Source: an uncultured Eubacteriales bacterium (GTDB lineage: Bacteria; Bacillota; Clostridia; Oscillospirales; Oscillospiraceae). From it: DNA of 33,648 nucleotides. Position numbers and translations under genes: made by a program. Shown here in pieces: positions 22,797 to 29,659 of the stretch (positions are counted from its first letter, which is position 1; each line of letters opens with the position of its first letter). The notes beneath the pieces were generated by a model. That model ran no database searches, was not told the origin of the DNA, and saw only the letters and a program-made list of their open reading frames with translations. The stretch lies in the NCBI GenBank assembly GCA_900547405.1, contig URGL01000021.1, forward strand, positions 1-33,648, written 5' to 3'.

Positions 22797-24470
22797 ATGG
22801 ACTATCAGAAAGAATACCGCCGCTGGCTTACAAAGGCGGATATGGACCCGACTCTGCTGGAAGAGCTCCGGGCCATGGACGAAAAGCAGCAGGAGGACGC
22901 CTTTTACCGGGATCTGTCCTTTGGCACCGGGGGCCTGCGGGGCGTCATCGGAGCCGGAACCAACCGGATGAATATTTATACCGTTGCCAAGGCTACCCAG
23001 GGCCTGGCGAACTACCTGAAGGAGCACTTCCGGGCGCCTTCCGTTGCCATCGGCTTCGACAGCCGCATTAACAGCGAGCTTTTTTCCAAGGTTGCGGCCC
23101 GGGTCTTCGCCGCCAATGGGGTGAAGGTCCACATTTGGCCGGAGCTGATGCCCGTGCCTACGGTGTCCTTTGCCGTGCGGGAGCTGGGGTGCAGCGCCGG
23201 GGTCATGGTCACCGCCTCTCACAATCCCAGCAAATACAACGGCTACAAGGTCTACGGTGCCGACGGCTGTCAGATTACCACCCAGGGGGCGGCAGAAGTT
23301 CTTGCGAAAATCGAAGCTTTGGATATTTTTCAGGATGTACGGATCATGGACTTCGGTACCGCCTGGAACGATGGGCGGATCGTGCACATTCCGGAGGCTG
23401 TTTACACAGCCTTTGTGGAAAACGTGAAGGCCCAGTCTGTCCTCTACGGGGACAAGACCACCCACGATGTGGCCATCGTCTATTCTCCCCTCAACGGGGC
23501 CGGTCGGAAGCCGGTGCTTCGGACCCTGGAGGAATTGGGCTATACCAACATCACCGTGGTGAAGGAGCAGGAAGAGCCGGACGGCCGGTTCCCCACCTGC
23601 CCCTATCCCAACCCGGAAATTCGGGAGGCCATGGAGCTGGGCCTGCGGTACGCCAAGGAAAAGAACGCGGATCTGCTGCTGGCTACGGATCCGGACTGCG
23701 ACCGGGTGGGTATCGCCGTGAAAAACGCCCAGGGGGACTATGTGCTCCTCTCCGGCAATGAGGTGGGTTTGCTGCTGCTGGACTATCTCTGTGCCCAAAA
23801 GCAAAAGCACGGCAAAATGCCGAAGGATCCTGTGCTGGTAAAAACCATTGTTACCGTAGATCTGGCAGAGCGCATTGCGGAGCACTATGGCGTGGAAACG
23901 AGAAACGTCCTTACGGGCTTTAAATACATCGGCGAGCAAATCGGCCTGCTGGAAAAGGCCGGGGAGGAAAGACGCTATCTCTTCGGCTTCGAGGAGAGCT
24001 ACGGTTACCTCACCGGCACTTATGTCCGGGACAAGGACGGTGTGGACGGTGCCGTGATGATCTGTGAAATGTTCAGCTTCTACGCAGCCCGGGGCATCCG
24101 GCTTACGGATCAACTGGCGAAGCTGTACGAGCGCTACGGCTACTGCCGCAATACCCTCCATAGCTACCAGTTTGAGGGCAGCGCCGGTTTTGCCAAGATG
24201 CAGGGCATTATGGCCGCTTTCCGGCAGGGGATCTCCACCTTCGGCGGAAAAGCGGTGGAAAAAGTGCTGGATTACAGCGCCGGCCTGGATGGCCTTCCCA
24301 AGGCAGACGTGCTGAAGTTCTACCTGGACGGCGGCAGCACCCTGGTGGTCCGGCCCTCCGGTACGGAACCCAAGCTGAAGCTCTATCTGTCCGTAACCGC
24401 CAAAGATGAGACAGAGGCAGAGCAGACCGAACAGGCCATTCTGAACGACGCGGAAGTGTATTTTAGATAA
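22797..24470 (+). CDS. phosphohexomutase (phosphomannomutase/phosphoglucomutase)
   Basis: Moves phosphate between C6 and C1 of hexose phosphates. The 557-residue length is typical of the Firmicute PgcA-type branch. The phosphoserine is Ser141 in VMVTASHNPSKYNGYK. Mg2+ ligands are in DPDCDR (299-304 region), the sugar-binding loop is GFEESYGYL and the phosphate-binding loop RPSGTEPKLKLYL. In this operon it would convert mannose-6-phosphate to mannose-1-phosphate for ManC, though the branch also acts on glucose phosphates and serves glycolipid or UDP-glucose synthesis. It closes the five-gene set; a hairpin repeat follows the stop. Confidence 0.92.
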   Translation: MDYQKEYRRWLTKADMDPTLLEELRAMDEKQQEDAFYRDLSFGTGGLRGVIGAGTNRMNIYTVAKATQGLANYLKEHFRAPSVAIGFDSRINSELFSKVAARVFAANGVKVHIWPELMPVPTVSFAVRELGCSAGVMVTASHNPSKYNGYKVYGADGCQITTQGAAEVLAKIEALDIFQDVRIMDFGTAWNDGRIVHIPEAVYTAFVENVKAQSVLYGDKTTHDVAIVYSPLNGAGRKPVLRTLEELGYTNITVVKEQEEPDGRFPTCPYPNPEIREAMELGLRYAKEKNADLLLATDPDCDRVGIAVKNAQGDYVLLSGNEVGLLLLDYLCAQKQKHGKMPKDPVLVKTIVTVDLAERIAEHYGVETRNVLTGFKYIGEQIGLLEKAGEERRYLFGFEESYGYLTGTYVRDKDGVDGAVMICEMFSFYAARGIRLTDQLAKLYERYGYCRNTLHSYQFEGSAGFAKMQGIMAAFRQGISTFGGKAVEKVLDYSAGLDGLPKADVLKFYLDGGSTLVVRPSGTEPKLKLYLSVTAKDETEAEQTEQAILNDAEVYFR

Positions 24471-24476
24471 CTGTAT

Positions 24477-24516
24477 GTCATTGCGAACCAGTCCGCAGAC
24501 TGGTGTGGCAATCTCC
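24477..24516. repeat. GTCATTGCGAAC-type hairpin repeat, copy 1
   Basis: GTCATTGCGAACCAGTC, a CGCA loop, then GACTGGTGTGGCAATC: an inner 6-bp stem (CCAGTC/GACTGG) and an outer ATTGC/GCAAT pairing. The same opening motif recurs at 26833-26875 and, degenerate, at 30919. It lies directly after the phosphohexomutase stop and may act as a mild 3' end or mRNA stabiliser. Confidence 0.7.
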
Positions 24517-24551
24517 TGGTTGAATGGGGATGCCTAAGAAAGGACAAAACC

Positions 24552-25079
24552 ATGGGCAGAGCCTCCACAAAACAGAACAAGAACCGCTACCAGCTGGTCC
24601 GGGAGGAGCTGGGCCTGACGAGGGAAAAGGCGGAAGCGCTCCTGGAGACCGTCAGCGCGGACCGGATCGAAAAGGTGGAAAGCGGCAAGTGCAGACCCTA
24701 CCCGGATGAAGTGCTGACTATGGCGGAAAAATATGGCCGCCCCAGTCTGTGCAACTTCTACTGTGCCAACGAGTGCCCTATCGGCAGGGAATATGTGCCG
24801 GAGGTGAAGATGAAGGAGCTTTCCGCCATCGTCCTGGAGATGTTGGCCAGCCTGAACGCTGTGGACAAAAAAAGGGACCGGCTCATTGAGATCACCGCCG
24901 ACGGGAGAATCGACGGAGACGAGATCGGGGACTTTATCACCATCCAGCGGGAGCTGGAGCGCATCTCCATCACCGTGGAGACCCTGCAGCTCTGGGCGGA
25001 GAAAATGCTTCTGTCCGGTCAGATCGATAAAGAGGCCTATGAAAAACGGCTGAAGGAGATATCAAGTAACTGCACGTAA
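24552..25079 (+). CDS. small helix-turn-helix protein with a Cys-x3-Cys-x3-Cys cluster
   Basis: A 175-residue soluble protein. The first 65 residues look like a divergent XRE-type HTH (NRYQLVREELGLTREKAEAL and VESGKCRPYPDEVLTMAEKY). Directly after comes CNFYCANECPIG with three cysteines spaced C-x3-C-x3-C, a possible metal or iron-sulfur site. The C-terminal 95 residues are helical and charged with no known motif. AAAGGA precedes the ATG by seven bases. It lies downstream of the GDP-fucose genes after a hairpin repeat, and converges on the lysine transporter operon. I recall similar small proteins in clostridia but know no function; whether it binds DNA is uncertain. Confidence 0.7.
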   Translation: MGRASTKQNKNRYQLVREELGLTREKAEALLETVSADRIEKVESGKCRPYPDEVLTMAEKYGRPSLCNFYCANECPIGREYVPEVKMKELSAIVLEMLASLNAVDKKRDRLIEITADGRIDGDEIGDFITIQRELERISITVETLQLWAEKMLLSGQIDKEAYEKRLKEISSNCT

Positions 25080-25084
25080 AAAAG

Positions 25085-25228
25085 CTTTCCCCGTGGGAAG
25101 GTGGCTCAGCGAAGCTGAGACGGATGAGGGGCGGCATACAGCACGATTTACGGAAGACTTCCGAAATCGTTTCTGCATGCCGCCCCTCTTCTGCCGCCTG
25201 CGGGCGGCACCTTCCCCCGGGGGAAGGT
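25085..25228. repeat. MITE-like intergenic hairpin repeat, copy B
   Basis: Ends CTTTCCCCGTGGGAAGGTGG and the complement of CACCTTCCCCCGGGGGAAGG form terminal inverted repeats. The centre is one long hairpin: GAGGGGCGGCAT pairs with ATGCCGCCCCTC, and CGATTT-CGGAAG with CTTCCGAAATCG. The ends match copy A at 19405-19508; the centre differs. It fills the gap between two convergent genes and probably serves as a two-way terminator. Confidence 0.85.
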
Positions 25229-25237
25229 AGGAGATGT

Positions 25238-25972
25238 TTAAACCTTTGTAAATCTTGCCAGGAAATCCTGGGTTTCCTGCTTCTGGGGATGGCCGAACAT
25301 TTCATCCGGGGCACCCTGCTCGCAGATGACGCCGTCTGCCATATACACCACATGGGTGCTCACGTCCCGGGCGAAGGCCATTTCGTGAGTGACGACCAGC
25401 ATAGTCATGCCCTCCTGGGCCAGCTCCTTCATGACGGTGAGGACCTCGCCCACCATTTCCGGGTCCAGGGCGGAGGTGGGTTCATCGAAAAGCAGCATCT
25501 CGGGATTCATAGCCAGGGCCCGGGCAATGGCCACCCGCTGCTTCTGGCCGCCGGATATCTGCCGGGGCTTGGCGTTGATGTAGGGGGCCATGCCCACCTT
25601 ATCCAGGTATTTCATGGCGGCGGCTCTGGCCTCTTCTTTATTGCGCTTCAGGACCTTGATCTGGCCCACCATGCAGTTTTCCAGCACGGTCATGTTGTTG
25701 AAGAGGTTGAAGGACTGGAATACCATGCCCACATGGGTCCGGTATTCCGGCTGGTTGACGCCCCGGCCCACTACATTCTTGCCGTGGTAGAGGATCTCTC
25801 CGGAGGAGGGGGTTTCCAGCAGGTTGACACAGCGCAGGAGCGTACTCTTGCCGGAGCCGGAAGCACCGATGATGGAGGTCACGTCGCCGGGGTTGACGGT
25901 AAAATCAATATCCTTTAATACCTCGTGATCACCGAAGGATTTGCTCAGGTGCTTGATTTCCAGAATAGCCAT
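25238..25972 (-). CDS. amino acid ABC transporter ATP-binding protein (lysine, by riboswitch)
   Basis: A 244-residue GlnQ/HisP-type ATPase of polar amino-acid importers. It has Walker A GASGSGKST (37-45), the Q-loop VFQSFNLF, signature ISGGQKQR, Walker B LLFDEPTSALDPE and switch VVTHEMAFA. It is the last gene of a minus-strand unit of binding protein, permease and ATPase; its ATG shares one base with the permease stop (TAATG). The general family covers Gln, Arg, His and Lys; the lysine riboswitch at the head of the unit points to lysine. The repeat at 25085-25228 follows its stop. Confidence 0.94.
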   Translation of the reverse strand: MAILEIKHLSKSFGDHEVLKDIDFTVNPGDVTSIIGASGSGKSTLLRCVNLLETPSSGEILYHGKNVVGRGVNQPEYRTHVGMVFQSFNLFNNMTVLENCMVGQIKVLKRNKEEARAAAMKYLDKVGMAPYINAKPRQISGGQKQRVAIARALAMNPEMLLFDEPTSALDPEMVGEVLTVMKELAQEGMTMLVVTHEMAFARDVSTHVVYMADGVICEQGAPDEMFGHPQKQETQDFLARFTKV

Positions 25973-26802
25973 TACTTCTTTACCTCCCGATTCTGCTCAT
26001 CAAAGGGTGTTTTGCGGCTGGGATGGCTGTAGGTCCCGGCGGTCATCACCAGGGGATCCTCCTGGACCAGCTCATAGTTGCTGGTGCCGTCCATCTTTTT
26101 CTCGATCCACCGCAGCAGGAAGGAGGCAATCAGGGTCATGCAGAGATAACCGATCATCTCCACCGTGGCGGAGGGGAAATACAGGTAGCTGGCCCCCACG
26201 GCGGCCCGATGGGCAGAGAAGAAGTCCGGGAAGCCGATGATGAACATGACGGAGGTGTCCTTCACGTTGATAATGAAGTTGTTGCCGATCTGGGGCATGA
26301 TGTTCCGGATGGCCTGGGGCAGGATCACGTTGACCATGGTCTGGACGTGGGTCATGCCAATGGCTTTGGCTCCCTCGGTCTGGCCCGGGTCTACGGAGAT
26401 GATGCCGCCCCGGACGGACTCGGCCATGTAAGCGCCGGTGTTGATAGAGACCACCAGAATGGCGGCGGCCCAGATGTTGTCAAACCGCAGGGCTCCATCG
26501 GAGAAGTAGGGCAGGCCATAGTACACAAACACGGCCTGCAGCACCATGGGGGTACCCCGGAAGACCTCCACATAGATCCGGACGATGGCCCTTATAACCT
26601 TCAGGAAGAACTTCTTCAGGGGATGATCCCCGGGAGCGTAGGGAATGGTGTTGAGCACGCCGCAGACAAAGCCAATGACGCAGCCAATGCCGGTGGCGAT
26701 CAGGGCCAGGGCCAGGGTGTTGCCGATACCGGAAAGATAGGAGGAGCCGTACTTGCCCCAGAGCTTCCCAATGTCGGCGGTTAACTGAATCAGTTTTTCC
26801 AT
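25972..26802 (-). CDS. amino acid ABC transporter permease
   Basis: A 276-residue permease of the HisM/GlnP type with about five membrane helices. The cytoplasmic coupling loop is EGAKAIGMTHVQTMVNVILP, followed by QAIRNIMPQIGNNFI, the diagnostic EAA segment. The N-terminal part contains the usual PAPGDHPLKK-like linker between helices (here APGDHPLKKFFLKVIRA). The C-terminal 35 residues after the last helix are polar. Its start has AAGGAG eleven bases upstream. A 43-base perfect-stem hairpin lies between it and the binding-protein gene and probably lowers its expression relative to the binding protein. Confidence 0.93.
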   Translation of the reverse strand: MEKLIQLTADIGKLWGKYGSSYLSGIGNTLALALIATGIGCVIGFVCGVLNTIPYAPGDHPLKKFFLKVIRAIVRIYVEVFRGTPMVLQAVFVYYGLPYFSDGALRFDNIWAAAILVVSINTGAYMAESVRGGIISVDPGQTEGAKAIGMTHVQTMVNVILPQAIRNIMPQIGNNFIINVKDTSVMFIIGFPDFFSAHRAAVGASYLYFPSATVEMIGYLCMTLIASFLLRWIEKKMDGTSNYELVQEDPLVMTAGTYSHPSRKTPFDEQNREVKK

Positions 26803-26832
26803 GAAAGCGTTTACTCCTTAATATATGTTTTT

Positions 26833-26875
26833 ATGTCATTGCGAACCGATCCGGGGGACCGGTTCGCAATGACAT
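26833..26875. repeat. GTCATTGCGAAC-type hairpin repeat, copy 2 (16-bp perfect stem)
   Basis: ATGTCATTGCGAACCG (26833-26848) is exactly complementary to CGGTTCGCAATGACAT (26860-26875) around an 11-base loop. It shares the motif of copy 1 at 24477. On the minus strand it follows the binding-protein stop by ten bases and has no T tract, so it fits a message-stabilising or partial terminator element inside the operon. Confidence 0.85.
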
Positions 26876-26885
26876 GGGTTCTTTC

Positions 26886-27770
26886 TTACTCGCTCAGAGG
26901 CTGAACGGCGATGGCCTGCTGCATCAGAGCGTTCATGTCGTCCTGGGTCATGGTGGAAAGGACGGCATCGATCTTGTCCTTCAGCTCGGTGTTGCCCTTC
27001 TTCACGGACACGCCGATGTTGACGTTTTCGGCCCGAACCTGGTCGGAGAACTGGAAGTCGCCGTCGGTGCCGGAGAAGTCCAGGATGGTCATGTCGGGGT
27101 AGGCGGCTATGGCACCCTGGGCGGTGGGCATGTCGGTGCAGATGAAGTCCACGCTGCCGGTCTCAAGAGCCATCAGCATGGCAGGAGCGGTTTCCGCGGC
27201 GGTCTGGACGTTGGCACCCTCGATCTGGGGCAGACACTGGTCATACCAGATGGTAGCAATCTGGGCGGTGCACTTGCCGCCGGCCAGGTCGTTGATGGAC
27301 TTGGCAGAGGCAAAGGGGCTGTCCTTCTTGGTGACGCAGACGATGGTAGCGTAGAAGTAAGGACCGGCGAAGTCCACCTGCTCGCTGCGCTCGGCGGTCA
27401 TGGACTGACCGGCGATGACGGCATCAAAGATGCCGGTCTGGACGCCGGGCACCAGGGAATCCCAGTCAGACTGGATGACCTCCAGCTGCCAGCCATTGGC
27501 CTCGGCGATTTTCTTGCCGATCATGACATCGTAGCCGTTGGCGTAGGAGCCGGGGACGTTGGAGATGGGCACGGCACCGTTGGAGTCGTCGCCCTGGGTC
27601 CAGTTGTAGGGGGCGTAGGCGCATTCCATGGCGATGGTCAGAACGCCGTCCTCCACACCGGTGGAGGTGGAAGCCGCGGCAGTGGTTGCGGTGGTTTCGG
27701 TCTTTCCGCCGCAGGCAGCCAGGGACAGAGTCAGCAGCATAGCCAGGACCAGACAGGTGATTTTTCTCAT
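26886..27770 (-). CDS. amino acid ABC transporter substrate-binding lipoprotein (probably lysine)
   Basis: A 294-residue periplasmic-binding-type lipoprotein. The signal peptide ends in lipobox LSLAAC with lipidated Cys20, followed by a Thr/Ala-rich linker. The SBP_bac_3 fold follows: VLTIAMECAYAPYNW, the helix-turn GYDVMIGKKIAEANGWQLE and DWDSLVPGVQTGIFDAVIAG, and later GSVDFICTDMPTA. Family 3 proteins bind polar amino acids. The gene heads the importer unit; a lysine riboswitch and its terminator occupy the leader at 27797-28028, so lysine is the inferred ligand and high lysine should shut transcription off. Confidence 0.94.
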   Translation of the reverse strand: MRKITCLVLAMLLTLSLAACGGKTETTATTAAASTSTGVEDGVLTIAMECAYAPYNWTQGDDSNGAVPISNVPGSYANGYDVMIGKKIAEANGWQLEVIQSDWDSLVPGVQTGIFDAVIAGQSMTAERSEQVDFAGPYFYATIVCVTKKDSPFASAKSINDLAGGKCTAQIATIWYDQCLPQIEGANVQTAAETAPAMLMALETGSVDFICTDMPTAQGAIAAYPDMTILDFSGTDGDFQFSDQVRAENVNIGVSVKKGNTELKDKIDAVLSTMTQDDMNALMQQAIAVQPLSE

Positions 27771-27796
27771 TTTTGTTTCCCTCTTTTTTCGAAATT

Positions 27797-27827
27797 AAAA
27801 ACTGGACCGCCTATGCAGGCGGTCCAG
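27797..27827 (-). terminator. riboswitch-controlled intrinsic terminator
   Basis: On the minus strand CTGGACCGCC, loop TGCATA, GGCGGTCCAG form a perfect 10-bp stem followed by TTTTT. It lies between the lysine aptamer and the binding-protein ATG, the expected place for the expression platform. Confidence 0.92.
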
Positions 27828-27870
27828 GGTAAACGACGAAATAAGGAAAAACCTCATCCAGGCCCTTTAC

Positions 27871-28028
27871 GATAGCGCTCCACATAAACGTGACAGTCCG
27901 GCAGATATTCTCTGACGGCCCAGCAGACCTGCTCCTTGCAAGCAAGACCCGCTTCGGCGGCGTTCCCTTTTTTGTCCGGCGGCTGCAAGACCTTGCCAGA
28001 CAATACTCATGAGCACCGCGCCTCTACC
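27871..28028 (-). promoter_or_regulatory. lysine riboswitch (L-box) aptamer
   Basis: Read on the minus strand the leader carries the L-box landmarks in order: GGTAGAGGCGCG (ends at 28028), GAGTATTGTC (27999-28008), AAAGGGAACGCC and CGCCGAAGC (27951-27970), then GCTGGGCCGTCAGAGA and GGACTGTCAC. GGTAG at the 5' end pairs with CTATC (27871-27875) as P1, and TTGTC pairs with GACAA in the second arm. These elements match the Bacillus lysC L-box, known to me from memory. With the terminator downstream this should be a transcriptional OFF switch for lysine, in front of an amino-acid importer. Confidence 0.9.
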
Positions 28029-28051
28029 ATAAGCGATTCAATTTTGACCCT

Positions 28052-28080
28052 ATGGTACTCCCGACACGGACGATTGTCAA
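28052..28080 (-). promoter_or_regulatory. promoter of the lysine transporter operon
   Basis: Minus-strand TTGACA (28075-28080), 17-base spacer, TACCAT (28052-28057). Transcription would begin close to the 5' end of the aptamer, as expected. Confidence 0.7.
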
Positions 28081-28118
28081 TAGTTATTTTGCCAAATGAA
28101 AAAATCTGTGAAATCCGC

Positions 28119-28148
28119 TTGCCAAAGACTGACGCTATGTGGTAGAAT
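28119..28148 (+). promoter_or_regulatory. candidate promoter of the HAD/MoxR/VWA operon
   Basis: TTGCCA (28119-28124), 18-base spacer, TAGAAT (28143-28148), 30 bases before the HAD start codon; divergent from the lysine operon promoter. Confidence 0.5.
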
Positions 28149-28178
28149 TGTGAAAAATGTCTGGAAAGGACGAGAAAT

Positions 28179-28808
28179 ATGGAAACCAAGAAAATTACAA
28201 CCGTTGTTTTTGATATGGGCCAGGTCCTCATTCACTGGACCCCGTTTTCCGTTACGGACCACCTTGGGCTCAGTGAAGAGGATATGTCCATCCTTCTGAG
28301 GGAGATGTTTCAAAGCGTTGAATGGGTCAGCCTGGACCACGGCACCCTGACCCGGGAGCAGGCTGTGGAGCGGGTGAAGACCCGGGTGCCGGAGCGGCTG
28401 TGGCCCGCGGTAGAGGAGACCATTTTCGGCTGGTGGCGCCGGCCGCTGAAACCCATGGAGGGCATGGCGGAGCTGGTCAGGGAACTGAAAGGGAAGGGAT
28501 ACCACCTGTATGTTCTCAGCAATGCCGGAACGGACCTGCGGGACTACTTTGACCGTATCCCCGGCGCCGAGTGCTTTGAGGGCATTATGGTCTCTGCCGA
28601 GGAGAAGCTCCTAAAGCCTATGCCCGCCATCTATGAGCGCCTGGCGAAAAAATTTGAACTGGACCTGGGAGAGTGCGTCTTCATCGACGATGCCCCGGCC
28701 AACATTGAGGTAGCCATCCAGACCGGTATGAGAGGCATCCAATTCCGTCTGGACGTGCCCCGGCTCCGGCGGGAGCTCCGGGAGCTGGAAGTGGAGGTTT
28801 CCCTATGA
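28179..28808 (+). CDS. HAD-superfamily hydrolase, subfamily IA (YihX-like)
   Basis: A 209-residue phosphatase-like protein. Motif I VVFDMGQVLI (nucleophile Asp12) has Gly in place of the usual second Asp, as in YihX-type glucose-1-phosphate phosphatases and haloacid dehalogenase relatives. Motif II is YVLSNAG, the Lys is in LKPMPAIYERL, and motif IV is VFIDDAPANIE. A helical cap lies between residues 20 and 90. GGAAAGGAC precedes the ATG. It heads an operon with a MoxR ATPase and a VWA protein, overlapping the former by four bases (ATGA). The substrate is unknown. Confidence 0.88.
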   Translation: METKKITTVVFDMGQVLIHWTPFSVTDHLGLSEEDMSILLREMFQSVEWVSLDHGTLTREQAVERVKTRVPERLWPAVEETIFGWWRRPLKPMEGMAELVRELKGKGYHLYVLSNAGTDLRDYFDRIPGAECFEGIMVSAEEKLLKPMPAIYERLAKKFELDLGECVFIDDAPANIEVAIQTGMRGIQFRLDVPRLRRELRELEVEVSL

Positions 28809-29659
28809 CACTGGAAGAGCTGAAAAAGAATCTGGACAGGACCCAATATGTCTATGACGACACCATGCTGACGGTCCTCTATGTGGCCCTGACCTTGGGC
28901 CGTCCCCTGCTCATTGAGGGTGCCGCCGGTGTGGGCAAAACCGAGGTCGCCAAGGTCATGGCGGAGGCCCTGGGCCGTCCTTTGGTCCGGCTCCAGTGCT
29001 ACGAGGGCCTGGATGAGAGCAAGGCCCTGTATGAGTGGAACTATCAGAAGCAGCTGCTGGCCATCCAGGTAAACCAGGGCCAGGAGGACAGGCAGGCCCT
29101 GACGAAGTCCCTATTCAGCGATGAATACCTGCTGGAGCGGCCGCTTTTGCAGTCCATCCGTTCCGATGTTCCCGTGGTGCTTCTGATCGATGAAATCGAC
29201 AAGGCGGACGAGGAGTTCGAGGCATTTTTGCTGGAACTCCTGTCCGAAATGCAGGTGACCATCCCGGAAATCGGCACCGTCAAGGCCAGATCCATTCCCT
29301 TTGTGGTCCTCACCTCCAACCGGGCCCGGCCCCTCTCTGAGGCTCTGCGCCGCCGGTGCGCCTATCTGCACATCGATTACCCGGATATGGAAAAAGAGCT
29401 GGCGATCCTTCGGAAGAAGCTTCCCAATGTGGAGGACCGGCTCCGGGTCCAGGTGGCGAAGGCCATCCAGCAGCTGCGGTCTGCCGATGTGCTGCTGAAA
29501 AAGCCCTCCATTGCCGAGTCCCTGGACTGGGCGGCGGCCCTGGATGCTCTGGGCATCCGGGAGCTGACCCCCGATGCCCTGCGGCAGACCGCCGGATTTG
29601 TACTGAAAAACAACGAGGATCTGCTGGCCCTGGAGGAGCTGGGAGAACTCCATGACTGA
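28805..29659 (+). CDS. MoxR-family AAA+ ATPase
   Basis: A 284-residue chaperone-like ATPase. Walker A is EGAAGVGKTE (38-47), Walker B VVLLIDEIDKAD (about 123-134), the sensor region is PFVVLTSNRARPLSEALRRR with the arginine finger, and YPDMEKELAIL starts the lid. MoxR proteins work with VWA partners to insert metals or activate enzyme complexes. Here the VWA gene follows with an eight-base overlap. The target of the pair is not in the window unless it is the HAD protein upstream. Confidence 0.93.
   Translation: MTLEELKKNLDRTQYVYDDTMLTVLYVALTLGRPLLIEGAAGVGKTEVAKVMAEALGRPLVRLQCYEGLDESKALYEWNYQKQLLAIQVNQGQEDRQALTKSLFSDEYLLERPLLQSIRSDVPVVLLIDEIDKADEEFEAFLLELLSEMQVTIPEIGTVKARSIPFVVLTSNRARPLSEALRRRCAYLHIDYPDMEKELAILRKKLPNVEDRLRVQVAKAIQQLRSADVLLKKPSIAESLDWAAALDALGIRELTPDALRQTAGFVLKNNEDLLALEELGELHD

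Noticed and set aside
22092..24161. A 689-codon open frame on the minus strand
   Set aside because: It is antisense to manA and the phosphohexomutase, whose motifs are complete. Its translation is rich in His, Gly, Val and Arg with no domain, as expected of the shadow of GC-rich codons.
26874..27875. A 333-codon plus-strand open frame over the lysine-binding lipoprotein
   Set aside because: Gly/Val/His-rich shadow that also runs through the riboswitch terminator.
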